NCBI GenBank assembly: GCA_964516305.1
Contig: CAZEZH010000001.1
Coordinates: 31,992 to 95,991, forward strand
Reading direction: 5' to 3'
DNA: 64,000 nucleotides
Source of the DNA: Lamprobacter sp964516305
GTDB taxonomy: Bacteria > Pseudomonadota > Gammaproteobacteria > Chromatiales > Chromatiaceae
Shown: positions 25,132 to 33,454 of the stretch, one piece after another
How the letters are laid out: every line of letters starts with the position of its first letter
Position numbering within the stretch: the stretch's first letter is position 1
Program-made: the position numbers and the translations under genes
The notes under the pieces: generated by a model
The model's database searches: none
Seen by the model: only the letters and a program-made list of their open reading frames with translations
What the model was told of the DNA's origin: nothing

Positions 25132-25908
25132 TCACAGGTCGTCGATCCAGGCAAAGCCGAAGAGTTCGAGCAGCGCACCGGTGACGCTGCCTGCAGCCAT
25201 GCCAGATGCAACCGCAAGCGGCAGCGCCGATGAGGTGGTCTCGATTACCTGCAGAAAGAAACCTGGCCGGTCGTAGCCGGAGACCGTGTTCGCAAAGGCC
25301 CAGAAACTGCCGCCGACGATGATCGCGACGATACCGATCACCAACCCTTCGGCGAGCGGACACCAGCGCCGCGGCAGCTCGCCGGTGGTGGTCGCGACCT
25401 TGCGCACCGAGGCGACATAGATGACGCCATTGACCGAGACCAAGAAGGCGACCGCCACCACGGGAGAGAGACCAACGCCTAGCATCGCCACCAGAGAGAG
25501 CACAGCGCCGGAAACCGCCCCGCTCAACGCACCCACCAGCGCCTTTGCCGGAACATTCGCGGTGCATCGGCTCGGGAACTCGATCAACAGCCCTGTCGCT
25601 AAACCGAGGGCGCCACAGAGCAGCGCGGCATGCCAAAACGCCGCATACTCGTAGAACAGGATGAGCATGAACAGTGTCGTTACGACGCCAACCAGGCTGG
25701 CAGCCAAGGCGGCCTGCCGTGCGCTGTAGTAGGAGGCGCCGATCGCGCCAGCGCCAGTCGCAGCTGCGACGAAGGCAAGCGTCCCCAGATAGGGCTCAAG
25801 CAGCGCTTCAAGCACAATGAACAACGGTGCATAGATGGCGCCAATCAGCGCCCAAAGTAGTGTGCGAACCAACAGTTGGCGGGTAACGGGCAACAATGCG
25901 AGGCTCAT
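25132..25908 (-). CDS. Polytopic membrane protein of unknown function
   Basis: The 258-residue protein has about seven hydrophobic segments rich in Ala, Gly and Val, and is not recognised as a known family. Segments include VRTLLWALIGAIYAPLFIVL, LAASLVGVVTTLFMLILF, ALVGALSGAVSGAVLSLVAM, VVAVAFLVSVNGVIYVA, LVIGIVAIIVGGSFW and AVASGMAAGSVTGALLELF. The start MSLALLPVTRQ at 25908 is chosen because the hydrophobic part begins there. The frame stays open 70 codons further, through a 20-bp tandem repeat, with a quite different Pro/Arg-rich composition. It lies upstream of rlmE-ftsH, on the same strand. The Gly/Ala-rich hairpins recall glycine-zipper membrane proteins, but no function is claimed. Confidence 0.7.
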   Translation of the reverse strand: MSLALLPVTRQLLVRTLLWALIGAIYAPLFIVLEALLEPYLGTLAFVAAATGAGAIGASYYSARQAALAASLVGVVTTLFMLILFYEYAAFWHAALLCGALGLATGLLIEFPSRCTANVPAKALVGALSGAVSGAVLSLVAMLGVGLSPVVAVAFLVSVNGVIYVASVRKVATTTGELPRRWCPLAEGLVIGIVAIIVGGSFWAFANTVSGYDRPGFFLQVIETTSSALPLAVASGMAAGSVTGALLELFGFAWIDDL

Positions 25909-26025
25909 GACTTCAGATCCAAGCGGACTGGAAGTGGGGTGAAGATCGCGCACAGCAAATGCTGGACGGAATCGGGGCGGACTCGGCATTAAGGGGGCCG
26001 ACTCGCCTTCGACAAGGAGGTTAGG

Positions 26026-26304
26026 ATGTGTAGCGACGGGTTCAACATCAGAACCGTCATTGGATCTAGGCGGACACAGCGGATGTGCGTAGCAGCGCGG
26101 AGGTGTGCGTTGCAGCACGGAGGTGTGTGTTGCAGCGCGGAGGTCTATTGCGAAGACATCGTGGCCGATTGGACTCGCCTCTCGGCAACGGACGGCCGTC
26201 AGTCTGACACGAGAGCGGCGAGACTGAACACTCGCGAGGGAGAAACGCTATACGGGGCGCTAGGCGCCCCGCGCCGGGCTGAGAGGCCGCGGCAAGACGA
26301 TTAG
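26026..26304 (+). CDS. Doubtful small Cys-containing open frame
   Basis: This 92-codon frame begins ATGTGTAGC after a perfect AAGGAGG ribosome site 5 bases upstream and ends just short of the opposing HiPIP stop. The protein has six cysteines, five of them in a region made by the 20-bp tandem repeat (CALQHGG, VCCSAEVYC). Against it: the repeat unit is not a multiple of three, so repeat growth would change the frame, and a likely terminator hairpin lies inside the frame. No similarity is recognised. It is recorded because the ribosome site is too good to ignore. Confidence 0.22.
   Translation: MCSDGFNIRTVIGSRRTQRMCVAARRCALQHGGVCCSAEVYCEDIVADWTRLSATDGRQSDTRAARLNTREGETLYGALGAPRRAERPRQDD
26071..26150. 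repeat. 20-bp tandem repeat, three units plus a degenerate one
   Basis: Units start at 26091, 26111 and 26131 with the core GCAGCRCGGAGGTNTR; a degenerate unit precedes at 26071. The period is exactly 20 bases. It lies upstream of the unknown membrane-protein gene and downstream of HiPIP. Confidence 0.75.
26253..26271 (-). terminator. Hairpin terminator downstream of HiPIP
   Basis: CGGGGCGC and GCGCCCCG pair perfectly across a 3-base loop, about 40 bases beyond the HiPIP stop. On the minus strand only a short T run (GTTTCTCCC) follows, so it may be a weak intrinsic or Rho-assisted stop. Confidence 0.5.
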
Positions 26305-26307
26305 ACC

Positions 26308-26664
26308 TTAGCCGGCCTTCAGCGTCCAAGATGCACACCAGCCGGTCTCGTGCACGGCCTTACCCGGGAACAGACTGCAGGGGCGCCACTCGCCGGAGTC
26401 AGCCAACACGAACTGACAGTTGTTGCAGAACTGCTCCTCCGGTGGCGCACCAGGACGGGCCGCGGCAGCGCGGTCGGCCTCAGTCGCTTCATGATGATAC
26501 TTCAGCGCCTGCGCAGTCGGATCAGTAGCGGGATCAACGTGCGGCAGATCCTGGGCCTGCGCGGCAGCGATACCGACCAGATTGACGAGCGGCACCGAGG
26601 CGAGACCACCAAGCATCATCTTGACGGCGTCGCGACGGCTCTTGTTCATTGGCTTATCGGACAT
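26308..26664 (-). CDS. hip: High-potential iron-sulfur protein (HiPIP) precursor
   Basis: This 118-residue precursor has a Tat signal (SRRDAVK, then a hydrophobic stretch to about AQAQ at 38) and a small mature domain. Cysteines 80, 83, 96 and 110 (CNNC, WRPC, GWC) bind the [4Fe-4S] cluster. AAGGAGA precedes the ATG at 26664. HiPIPs are soluble periplasmic electron carriers that re-reduce the photosynthetic reaction centre cytochrome, or an oxidase, in purple bacteria. This is strong evidence for a Chromatiaceae-type host. The Tat route fits export after cluster insertion. The gene stands alone with a hairpin downstream, so it is probably a single transcript. Confidence 0.95.
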   Translation of the reverse strand: MSDKPMNKSRRDAVKMMLGGLASVPLVNLVGIAAAQAQDLPHVDPATDPTAQALKYHHEATEADRAAAARPGAPPEEQFCNNCQFVLADSGEWRPCSLFPGKAVHETGWCASWTLKAG

Positions 26665-26891
26665 TCTGACGTCTCCTTCAGAGCGTGGACTGAGATTGCT
26701 CAAATGGCCCGGTGTCACCACGCAGGGCCGGACCGCCGGCCATTCTGCACGAACGGCCCGGAAAAGGCGAGAGCGATGAGGGCCATCCTGAATTGATCGC
26801 CAGTTGCGCGTCGCCCAATCCAAGGTCCTAGACAACCAAATCCGGAGCACGTTCCTGATCGGCATCAGTACACATGCAGTCAGCCCGGATT

Positions 26892-27443
26892 CTAGAGGTA
26901 GCTTCCAGCGCCGAGGTACCGTTGCCGCCAGTAGGGATTATCGAGTTTCGCAAGCCGCACACGACGCTTCGAGGTTGAGGCATGCACGAAGCGTAGCTGA
27001 TCGACCATGAGACCAACATGATACTGGCTCGGTCCCGTCTTAAAGAAGACCAGATCGCCCGGCTTTGGATGGCCACGCAACGGCCTTGCTGCGGCTTGCT
27101 GCGCGGTGGAGACTCGAGGAATGCGCATACCGGCAGCCTGATGTGCGACCAGCGTCAATCCACTGCAATCAAGCGCCTGATGCGGCGTCTCCCCACCGTA
27201 GACGTATGGCGTGCCAATCTGTGACAGCGCTGCCATGACGACGTCGGCGCGCTTGGGCTCGAGGTTGCCGAGATCGAAGGTCTCGCCGGCAAGCTCAACG
27301 TTGCGACTCGCCGACGGCGCTGGACTGGCGCAGCCTAACAGGACAATGGTCGAACCCAGGCAGGCACAGACCCCCAACAACCGCAGTCCGCCCATCCAGT
27401 TCGGGCGGCTCGCGTTACAGGACAACCGGTAAGCTTTTAACAT
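26892..27443 (-). CDS. NlpC/P60 family lipoprotein (peptidoglycan endopeptidase)
   Basis: The 183-residue protein has a lipoprotein signal (lipobox LLGC, Cys38) and a C-terminal NlpC/P60 domain. The catalytic cysteine is in DCSGL (Cys93), with His142 (YHVGLMV) and His154 (RFVHAS). These enzymes cleave peptide stems in the wall (D-Glu to diaminopimelate type), as with E. coli Spr/MepS and NlpC. ATG at 27443 has a GGGTGA very close by; a TTG four codons upstream is an alternative. Its neighbours are HiPIP and a peptide-binding protein on the same strand. Confidence 0.9.
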   Translation of the reverse strand: MLKAYRLSCNASRPNWMGGLRLLGVCACLGSTIVLLGCASPAPSASRNVELAGETFDLGNLEPKRADVVMAALSQIGTPYVYGGETPHQALDCSGLTLVAHQAAGMRIPRVSTAQQAAARPLRGHPKPGDLVFFKTGPSQYHVGLMVDQLRFVHASTSKRRVRLAKLDNPYWRQRYLGAGSYL

Positions 27444-27653
27444 TTCACCCGACAAAAACCTTCTAACCTAATGTAACAGCGAAGTTTAGTACCGAATAAT
27501 CTGAAGTCAAGCAAGACAGGCCGTCAGGCGACCCTGTCAGCACAGGCTCAACGCCCAAGCAACCACGCATCAGCCATTAGCAGTCTCTGTAGTCCTGCCG
27601 GGCTGACGTTCATGGCGCGTCGCCAGTCCGAACGATCTAGTGTCTGCTTCAGG

Positions 27654-29261
27654 TTAACGCGCGGCCACTCGCTCAATCGCCACCAGCCCATCGTAATTGC
27701 CGTCCGGCGCCAAGCGATAACCTCGTACTCCCTCGCGCAACACCGCGAGCTGATCCTCGTACCAGAGCGGGATATAGGGCAGATCCCGGTGCAGCACCGC
27801 CTGCAGCTTCCTATAGAGCCGGGCCTGGCGCTGTCGCTCAGGCTCAGGCCGCGCGGCATCGATCAGCCTGTCGGCCTCGAGACTCAGGTAGCGGCCACGG
27901 TTAGCGCCGCCGGGTGGCGTCGAGGCGCTATGAAAGACATAGCGGAAGATGTCAGGCAGACGAATCCCAACCCAGGTCAAACCGAACAGCTGAAAGCGCC
28001 CAGCCTTGATGTCGCCAAAAAAGGTGCCCCAATCGTAGCTTTCGATCGTCAGGTCGATGCCAACCTCGGCCAGCTGCGCCTGCAGCACGCTGGCGAGCCG
28101 CAGGCGGAACGGGTCGCTTGAGGTCTTATAAGAGAGCGGTAGGCGTTCCCCGGGGCCATAACCCGCGTCGGCCAGCAAACGCTTGGCCTGCGTAGGATCA
28201 TACGCATAGGCAGACAGCCCGCTGGCACCGGCCCAATGCTCCGGCGGCAGTAGGGCCTCGGCAAGCCGCCCTTGATCTTGGAACAGCCAGTACAAGATGG
28301 ACTCGCGATCGATCGCCTGTGCAATCGCCTGGCGCACCCGCGGATCAGCGGTTACCGGGTCGGACAGATTGAAGCCCAGGTAAGAAAAATTGCTGCCAGG
28401 CGCCGTCAATACCTGAATCCCAGGGCGTTCACGCAACAGGCCGATCAACTCCGGGGGCAGGTCGTTCTGAAGTAGATCGACCTCGCCGCGCAGCAGCTTC
28501 ATGACGCGCACGTTGGGATCTTTGACGCGGACTAGACTGATCAACTGACCGTCACGCCGTCGCTCCAGCACGAGTCGATCGGCCGTCGGCCAGGCGACGA
28601 AGCGTAGCGCCCCACTACCAATCGGCTGGCGCTGGAACCGATGCCCAGCCGCGATCTGCTTGGCCGGCAGGATGCCGATACTGAGAAAGGCCGGAAACAG
28701 CGGATCAGGCTCAGACAGATGGAACGAGAGCCGACGCTCATCGAGCACCTCGATGCGCTCGATCAAGGCCAGCGGCGCCCGATGCGGTGATGCAAGCTCG
28801 GTGTCGAGGATCGAGCGGTAGGTCGCCGCAACATCGGCGCTGTCGAGCGGCTGCCCATCGCTGAAAGACGCAGGCTCGGACTCAAGCTCGAAGCGATAGT
28901 GCAGGGGTGAGCGCTGCTCCCAGCGCGCGATGCCGGGGATCGGCCACCCGGCATCGTCGAGCTCGACCAGGCGCGCGTAGAGCAGCCGATTCACGCGCTC
29001 GGAGATCGCGTCGGTTGCTAACCGCGGGTCCAGGTTCGCCGGCGCCTGCGAGACGGCGACGACAATAGCACCCGCATCATCACGCTCACCGCAACCGGGC
29101 AGACCGGGCAGGATCAAGCTGAGGCCAAGGGACAGGGACAGTACCAGCGACCTGCCAAAGAACGGGCCTTCGCCGAAGAACCCTGTTAATAAACGACGCC
29201 GCTGGCCCGACAGTCGGCGTGAACAACCGGGCGCACGCGGTGCTGCACGGACCTTGATCAA
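27654..29261 (-). CDS. Peptide-type ABC transporter substrate-binding protein (SBP_bac_5, OppA/DppA-like)
   Basis: The 535-residue exported protein has an Arg-rich start, a hydrophobic segment (about 38-54) and a possible lipobox (LPGC at 54-57). A type-5 binding domain follows, with typical pieces: QAPANLDPRLATDAISERVNRLLYARL near the start and YKTSSDPFRLRLASVLQAQL in the middle. It binds oligopeptides or similar ligands for import. The start is TTG at 29261, 5 bases after the CYTH gene stop; no ribosome site is evident, so the true start may be inside. Its permease genes are not adjacent. The orphan dppB/dppC-type pair at 14.6-16.3 kb could be the partner. Confidence 0.88.
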   Translation of the reverse strand: MIKVRAAPRAPGCSRRLSGQRRRLLTGFFGEGPFFGRSLVLSLSLGLSLILPGLPGCGERDDAGAIVVAVSQAPANLDPRLATDAISERVNRLLYARLVELDDAGWPIPGIARWEQRSPLHYRFELESEPASFSDGQPLDSADVAATYRSILDTELASPHRAPLALIERIEVLDERRLSFHLSEPDPLFPAFLSIGILPAKQIAAGHRFQRQPIGSGALRFVAWPTADRLVLERRRDGQLISLVRVKDPNVRVMKLLRGEVDLLQNDLPPELIGLLRERPGIQVLTAPGSNFSYLGFNLSDPVTADPRVRQAIAQAIDRESILYWLFQDQGRLAEALLPPEHWAGASGLSAYAYDPTQAKRLLADAGYGPGERLPLSYKTSSDPFRLRLASVLQAQLAEVGIDLTIESYDWGTFFGDIKAGRFQLFGLTWVGIRLPDIFRYVFHSASTPPGGANRGRYLSLEADRLIDAARPEPERQRQARLYRKLQAVLHRDLPYIPLWYEDQLAVLREGVRGYRLAPDGNYDGLVAIERVAAR

Positions 29262-29266
29262 GAACG

Positions 29267-29740
29267 CTAGCCTGACCAGCCCTTGAACGGATGGCGTGCC
29301 AGGTTGGCGTTGTAGTAGCGGGGATCATCGCTGACCTCATCACCCAGCCAGCTCGGGCGGTCGAATGCCTCGCCTTCGGCACTCAGCTCGATCTCGGCCA
29401 GCACCAAGCCCTGATTGTCGCCAACGAACAGATCGATCTCCCAAACATGGGCGCCGCAGCGCACGCGATGACGGGTCTTTTCGATAATCGCGGTCTCAGT
29501 CAGCTCTCGAAGCATCACCTGGGCGTCCTCGGCCGGGATCGGGTACTCGTATTCGCTGCGACTGATCCCACGGGTTGCCCCCTTGATCGTCAGCCGACCC
29601 TGCTCGCCTTCGAGTCGCACCCGCACCGTCAGCGCCGGCGTCGAGGCCAGATAACCCTGCATCAGATGGGTCGCAGACAACACCTGCTCGCGCCAGTCAT
29701 CGTTGCGGACCAGGAACTTACGCTCGATCTCGATCGCCAT
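29267..29740 (-). CDS. CYTH-domain protein (triphosphate tunnel family)
   Basis: The 157-residue protein begins with the signature EIERKFLV and then has alternating acidic/basic beta strands of the triphosphate tunnel fold (TVRVRLEGEQGRLTIKG, KTRHRV, WEIDLF, LAEIEL). Bacterial stand-alone CYTH proteins of this length hydrolyse inorganic triphosphate or related substrates. The ATG at 29740 lies just before the signature. The peptide-binding protein gene follows after 5 bases, so the two share a transcript, though no functional link is clear. Confidence 0.9.
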   Translation of the reverse strand: MAIEIERKFLVRNDDWREQVLSATHLMQGYLASTPALTVRVRLEGEQGRLTIKGATRGISRSEYEYPIPAEDAQVMLRELTETAIIEKTRHRVRCGAHVWEIDLFVGDNQGLVLAEIELSAEGEAFDRPSWLGDEVSDDPRYYNANLARHPFKGWSG

Positions 29741-29817
29741 TTATGTCGCCTCTCGTGTTCGGCTCATGGGGCTAACACAGTGATTTCAGATCGAGGCTCT
29801 GCAACCGCCTGGGTTTG

Positions 29818-29849
29818 AACCACAGATAAACAGGGATGAACACAGCGAT
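29818..29849 (+). repeat. Dispersed CAGAT-rich repeat fragment
   Basis: AACCACAGATAAACAGGG followed by ATGAACACAGCGAT resembles the repeating CAGATNAACNCAG words of short dispersed repeats seen between genes in many bacteria. A related sequence occurs at 39506-39637. It sits between the CYTH gene and rlmD, next to the rlmD stop codon. Confidence 0.55.
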
Positions 29850-29859
29850 AGCCCTGAGA

Positions 29860-31260
29860 CTAGCGCCGCTCGAACAACGCCATGGCCTCGAGATGCGCCG
29901 TGTGCGGAAACATGTCCATCGCCCCGGCGGCCTCGAGGCGGAAACCCAGCTCACCGACCAGCTTGGCCGCATCGCGCGCTAGCGTTGCCGGATAGCAGGA
30001 TACATAGAGAATGCGGCGGACACCGGAGCCGGCAAGCCCGTCGAGTACCTCAAGCGCACCACTGCGGGGCGGGTCCAGCAGCGCCTTGTCGAAGGGTTGA
30101 TCGAACCAGGGGGCTGGAGCCAGCACTTGCCCCGCCGATTGCGCCCCGGCACGCGCCCCCCTTTGTGCACTCCCTTGCGGTTGGGCCTGAGCATAGAGAT
30201 CGGCCAGATAAAAGCGCGCATTCTCGATCCCATTACGGACCGCATTGGCCTCAGCACGCGCGACCAGTCCGGCATCGCCCTCGACGCCGACCACATCGCG
30301 CGCATGGCGGGCAAGCGGCAGCGTGAAATTGCCAAGGCCGCAGAACAGATCGAGCAGTTGCTCGTCCGGCTGCGGATCGAGCAGCGCAAGCGCCTGTTCG
30401 ATCATCTTGCGATTCAGCTCCAGATTCACCTGGGTGAAATCGGTTGGCTCGAACGCAAGCGTCAGCCCCTGCCCTGGCAGGCTGTAGCTGAGTTCAATCC
30501 CCTGCCCCGGCAGCGGGCGGACGGTCTCGACCCCGCCCTCCTGCAGATAGACATGAAAACCGGTCTCGGCTGCGAAGCTCAGCAGCCGATCGCAATCCGC
30601 CGCCGATGGCGGGTCCAACACCCGAAACACCAACACCACCGGCCCGTCGCCCTGCGCCACCTCGATCTGCGGCAGGCGCTCGCGAATACTCAGGCCCTCG
30701 ATCAACCGCGCCAAGTCTTCGAGCCGCGCACCAACCGCCGGATGCAAGACCTCACAACGCTGTACATCGGCAATGAAGCTCGACCCGCGCTCGCGGAAGC
30801 CGACCAGCACCCGGCCCTTCTTCGGTACCCAGCGCACCCCCAGCCGTGCCTTGCGCCGATAGCCCCAATGCCCCTCTGTTTGATCAGCGGCCAATGGCGG
30901 TAGCCAGCGCGCCGGCGCCAGACCGCCGATCCGCTGCAGCACATCGGCCAGGATCGCCTGCTTGTTTTCGATCTGCGCCAGCGGGTCCATGTGCTGCAGC
31001 GCACAACCGCCACAGACGCCAAAGTGCGTGCAGCGCGGCTCGATCCGCTGCGGCGAGGGCTCCAACACCTCGGTGACCACCGCCTCGTCGTGGCGCCGCA
31101 GCCGCCGGGTCAGTCGAAACCGCACCCGCTCTGCGGCCAGGGCGCCGTGCACAAACACGGTCTTGCCCTCGACTCGTGCGATACCGCGCCCATCATGGGC
31201 CAGTGACTCGATCTCGGCCTCGACCGGCTCGCTTGGCAGTGACTTGCGCTTCTTACTCAT
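29860..31260 (-). CDS. rlmD: 23S rRNA m5U1939 methyltransferase RlmD
   Basis: The 466-residue protein has a TRAM domain at the N-terminus (VEAEIESLAHDGRGIARVEGKTVFV). The [4Fe-4S]-binding cysteines lie in CTHFGVCGGCALQH, plus a further one near YIADVQRC. The SAM site is LLDLFCGLGNFTLPLA, and the catalytic cysteine lies in YVSCYPATLARD after DPPRSG. It methylates U1939 of 23S rRNA. A low-complexity Gln/Gly/Ala insertion (GSAQRGARAGAQSAG, about 370-385) is not usual for RlmD. The start MSKKRK at 31260 is preferred over an upstream in-frame start because the family begins with such a basic run. Confidence 0.94.
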   Translation of the reverse strand: MSKKRKSLPSEPVEAEIESLAHDGRGIARVEGKTVFVHGALAAERVRFRLTRRLRRHDEAVVTEVLEPSPQRIEPRCTHFGVCGGCALQHMDPLAQIENKQAILADVLQRIGGLAPARWLPPLAADQTEGHWGYRRKARLGVRWVPKKGRVLVGFRERGSSFIADVQRCEVLHPAVGARLEDLARLIEGLSIRERLPQIEVAQGDGPVVLVFRVLDPPSAADCDRLLSFAAETGFHVYLQEGGVETVRPLPGQGIELSYSLPGQGLTLAFEPTDFTQVNLELNRKMIEQALALLDPQPDEQLLDLFCGLGNFTLPLARHARDVVGVEGDAGLVARAEANAVRNGIENARFYLADLYAQAQPQGSAQRGARAGAQSAGQVLAPAPWFDQPFDKALLDPPRSGALEVLDGLAGSGVRRILYVSCYPATLARDAAKLVGELGFRLEAAGAMDMFPHTAHLEAMALFERR

Positions 31261-31356
31261 CGGCGGCAATGTGCCAGCTGACAGCAACGACAGCAAGGTT
31301 AATCCGTCGCGATCTATCGCGATCCCTCGCGTCCAACGGCCGAGCCTCAGCGCAGA

Positions 31357-32250
31357 TCAACCGCTCGGGTAGACACCCGTCGAGAGATACCGATCACCGC
31401 GATCACAGATGATCGCAACGATCAGGGCATTCTCGACCTCAGCCGATAGTTTGAGCGCCGCGGCCACGGAGCCGCCGGAGGAGACACCAGCGAAGATGCC
31501 CTCGCGGGCGGCGAGCGCGCGCATGGTCTCCTCGGCCTCGTTCTGCGAGACGTCGATGATGCGATCGACCCGAGTGGGCTCATAGATCTTAGGCAGATAG
31601 GCCTCGGGCCAGCGCCGGATGCCAGGAATGCTCGAGCCCTCCTCCGGCTGCACACCAACGATCTGCACCGCTGGATTCTGTGCCTTGAGATACCGACTAG
31701 TGCCCATGATGGTCCCGGTCGTGCCCATGGCACTGACAAAGTGCGTCACTGTGCCTTCGGTATCGCGCCAGATCTCGGGACCAGTGCCCTCGTAATGGGC
31801 CAGCGGGTTGTCCTGGTTCGAGAACTGATCCAAGCGGATGCCAACGCCCTGCGCCTCGAGCTCACAGGCGAGATCGATCGCCGCCTCCATGCTGCCGACC
31901 TTCGGTGTGAGGCGGATCTCAGCGCCGAATGCAGCCATCGCCTGGCGACGCTCAACACTCATATGCTCCGGCATGATCAGCAACATCCGGTAGCCTTTGA
32001 TGGCTGCCGCCATCGCCAGCGCAATCCCAGTGTTGCCGCTCGTCGCCTCAATCAGCGTGTCGCCAAGACGGATGCGACCACGCTGCTCGGCCTGGCGGAT
32101 CATGCATAGGGCGGCCCGGTCTTTCACGGAACCAGCCGGGTTATTGCCCTCGAGCTTGGCGAGGATGAGATTGCTGGTCGCGCCCGGCAGGCGTTGCAGG
32201 CGCACCAGCGGAGTATTGCCGATCAGATCTTCAATCGTTGGGTAGCGCAT
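31357..32250 (-). CDS. cysM: Cysteine synthase B
   Basis: This 297-residue PLP enzyme makes cysteine (or sulfocysteine from thiosulfate) from O-acetylserine. The PLP lysine is in NPAGSVKDRAA, the substrate loop is EATSGNTGIALA, and the phosphate loop is GTTGTIMGTSRYL. The short form with YPTIEDLIGNTPLVRL at the start and the GVYPSG end matches CysM rather than CysK. AGGT precedes the ATG. CysM can use thiosulfate, which would suit a sulfur-oxidising host. It lies 96 bases upstream of the rlmD frame on the same strand. Confidence 0.94.
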   Translation of the reverse strand: MRYPTIEDLIGNTPLVRLQRLPGATSNLILAKLEGNNPAGSVKDRAALCMIRQAEQRGRIRLGDTLIEATSGNTGIALAMAAAIKGYRMLLIMPEHMSVERRQAMAAFGAEIRLTPKVGSMEAAIDLACELEAQGVGIRLDQFSNQDNPLAHYEGTGPEIWRDTEGTVTHFVSAMGTTGTIMGTSRYLKAQNPAVQIVGVQPEEGSSIPGIRRWPEAYLPKIYEPTRVDRIIDVSQNEAEETMRALAAREGIFAGVSSGGSVAAALKLSAEVENALIVAIICDRGDRYLSTGVYPSG

Positions 32251-32392
32251 TTACCTGACCTCAGGCCGAACCGGCCCTTCGCATAGCAGAACCTCGGCAT
32301 TCTGCCGCAGCTGATCCAACACGGCGAGCGGGATGGCCAATCCATCCACCGGCCAACGCTCGGCACCGCAACCTAGCGCTCAACCCACCTGC

Positions 32393-33454
32393 TTAGCCAA
32401 CCCGTCGCAGCAAGATCAGTGCCCCAATCGTGAATAAGACGGGAGGCGCAAAGGCCGCCAGTGCCGGACTGAGACCATAGAGCAACGCCAGGTAGGTAAA
32501 GGTGCGGCTCACAAGGTAGAACAGGATGCCAAGCGCAATGCCAATGAACAGTTTGATGCCAGTGCCGGTGCTCCGTGCAGAACCAAGCAGCACGGGGATA
32601 GCAACAAAGATCATGGCCAAGATCAGCAACGGTTGCACGACCTTGGTCCAAAACGCAACCTCGTGTGCGCCGGCATCCTGCTCGGTCTGTTGCATGTAGC
32701 GCAGATAGCGGTAAAGCCCCCAGACCGGCAGCGCATGCGGCTCCACGACGATCACCTCGAGCAAGCGGGGATTGAGCAGTGATTCCCAGCGCGCGCGCTC
32801 CAACCGGTCGACCTCGACGCCCTCCAGACCGATGCGACTCTGCTCGATATCAGTCAAGACCCATTGGCCATCTTGGTAATGAGCCTCGCGCGCGTAGGTG
32901 GCGGAGCTCAACCGACCACCATCGACCACAAAGATATCGATGTCGGAAAGCTCAGCGCCCGGCTCGATCTGGCGGACATTGATGAAGGCGTTTCCGTCGC
33001 GGGCCCAGAAGCCGCTGCCACTGATCTGCACCGCTTCACCGCTGGTCGCGGCTGCCCGCACGGCCAACGCCTGCTGCTCGGCAGCCGGCGCCACCAGTTC
33101 GCCGACAGCAGTGGCCAGCAGCGCCAGCAGCAGACCGCCCACCATTGCGCCCCGAATGATCCGCGCGATCGACAGCCCGGCTGCCCGCATCGCCACCAGC
33201 TCCGAGCGGGCGGCGAGCTGACCCAAGCCGACCAGGGCTCCGATCAGGGTTGCGATTGGAAACACCTGGTAGAGGTAGCGTGGCATCGTCAGGGTCACGA
33301 ACAGGAGCGCGTCGCTGAACTCATAGGTCCCGGAACTCATCTTGCCCATCTCATCCGCGAGTACGAATACCGCCAGCAATGGCAGCAGCACCGCCAGCGT
33401 CAACAGGGTACCGCCGATCACGGCACCGGCGAGATATCGATCGAGGATACGCAA
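32393..33454 (-). CDS. lptG: LPS export ABC permease LptG
   Basis: The 353-residue protein has three N-terminal membrane segments (to about 118), a periplasmic beta-jellyroll domain (about 130-265), and three C-terminal segments. The coupling helix ARSELVAMRAAGLS is diagnostic of LptF/G, and the start MRILDRYLAGAVIGG fits LptG. With LptF and LptB it extracts lipopolysaccharide from the inner membrane. The start codon is TTG with AGGAAAG well placed upstream. It is divergent from pepA, the place normally taken by an lptF-lptG pair, but no lptF is present here. Confidence 0.93.
   Translation of the reverse strand: MRILDRYLAGAVIGGTLLTLAVLLPLLAVFVLADEMGKMSSGTYEFSDALLFVTLTMPRYLYQVFPIATLIGALVGLGQLAARSELVAMRAAGLSIARIIRGAMVGGLLLALLATAVGELVAPAAEQQALAVRAAATSGEAVQISGSGFWARDGNAFINVRQIEPGAELSDIDIFVVDGGRLSSATYAREAHYQDGQWVLTDIEQSRIGLEGVEVDRLERARWESLLNPRLLEVIVVEPHALPVWGLYRYLRYMQQTEQDAGAHEVAFWTKVVQPLLILAMIFVAIPVLLGSARSTGTGIKLFIGIALGILFYLVSRTFTYLALLYGLSPALAAFAPPVLFTIGALILLRRVG

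Larger units (their letters stand above)
25909..26307. other. About 400-base region with tandem repeat between the membrane-protein and HiPIP genes
   Basis: It holds a tandem repeat (26071-26150), a GC-rich hairpin (26253-26271) and one weak plus-strand open frame with a good ribosome site (26026-26304). It must also contain the promoter of the minus-strand membrane-protein gene; no consensus -35/-10 is evident. Confidence 0.5.

Noticed and set aside
26066..26338. Minus-strand frame overlapping the end of the HiPIP gene and the tandem repeat
   Set aside because: It overlaps HiPIP out of frame and shows only repeat-derived residues.
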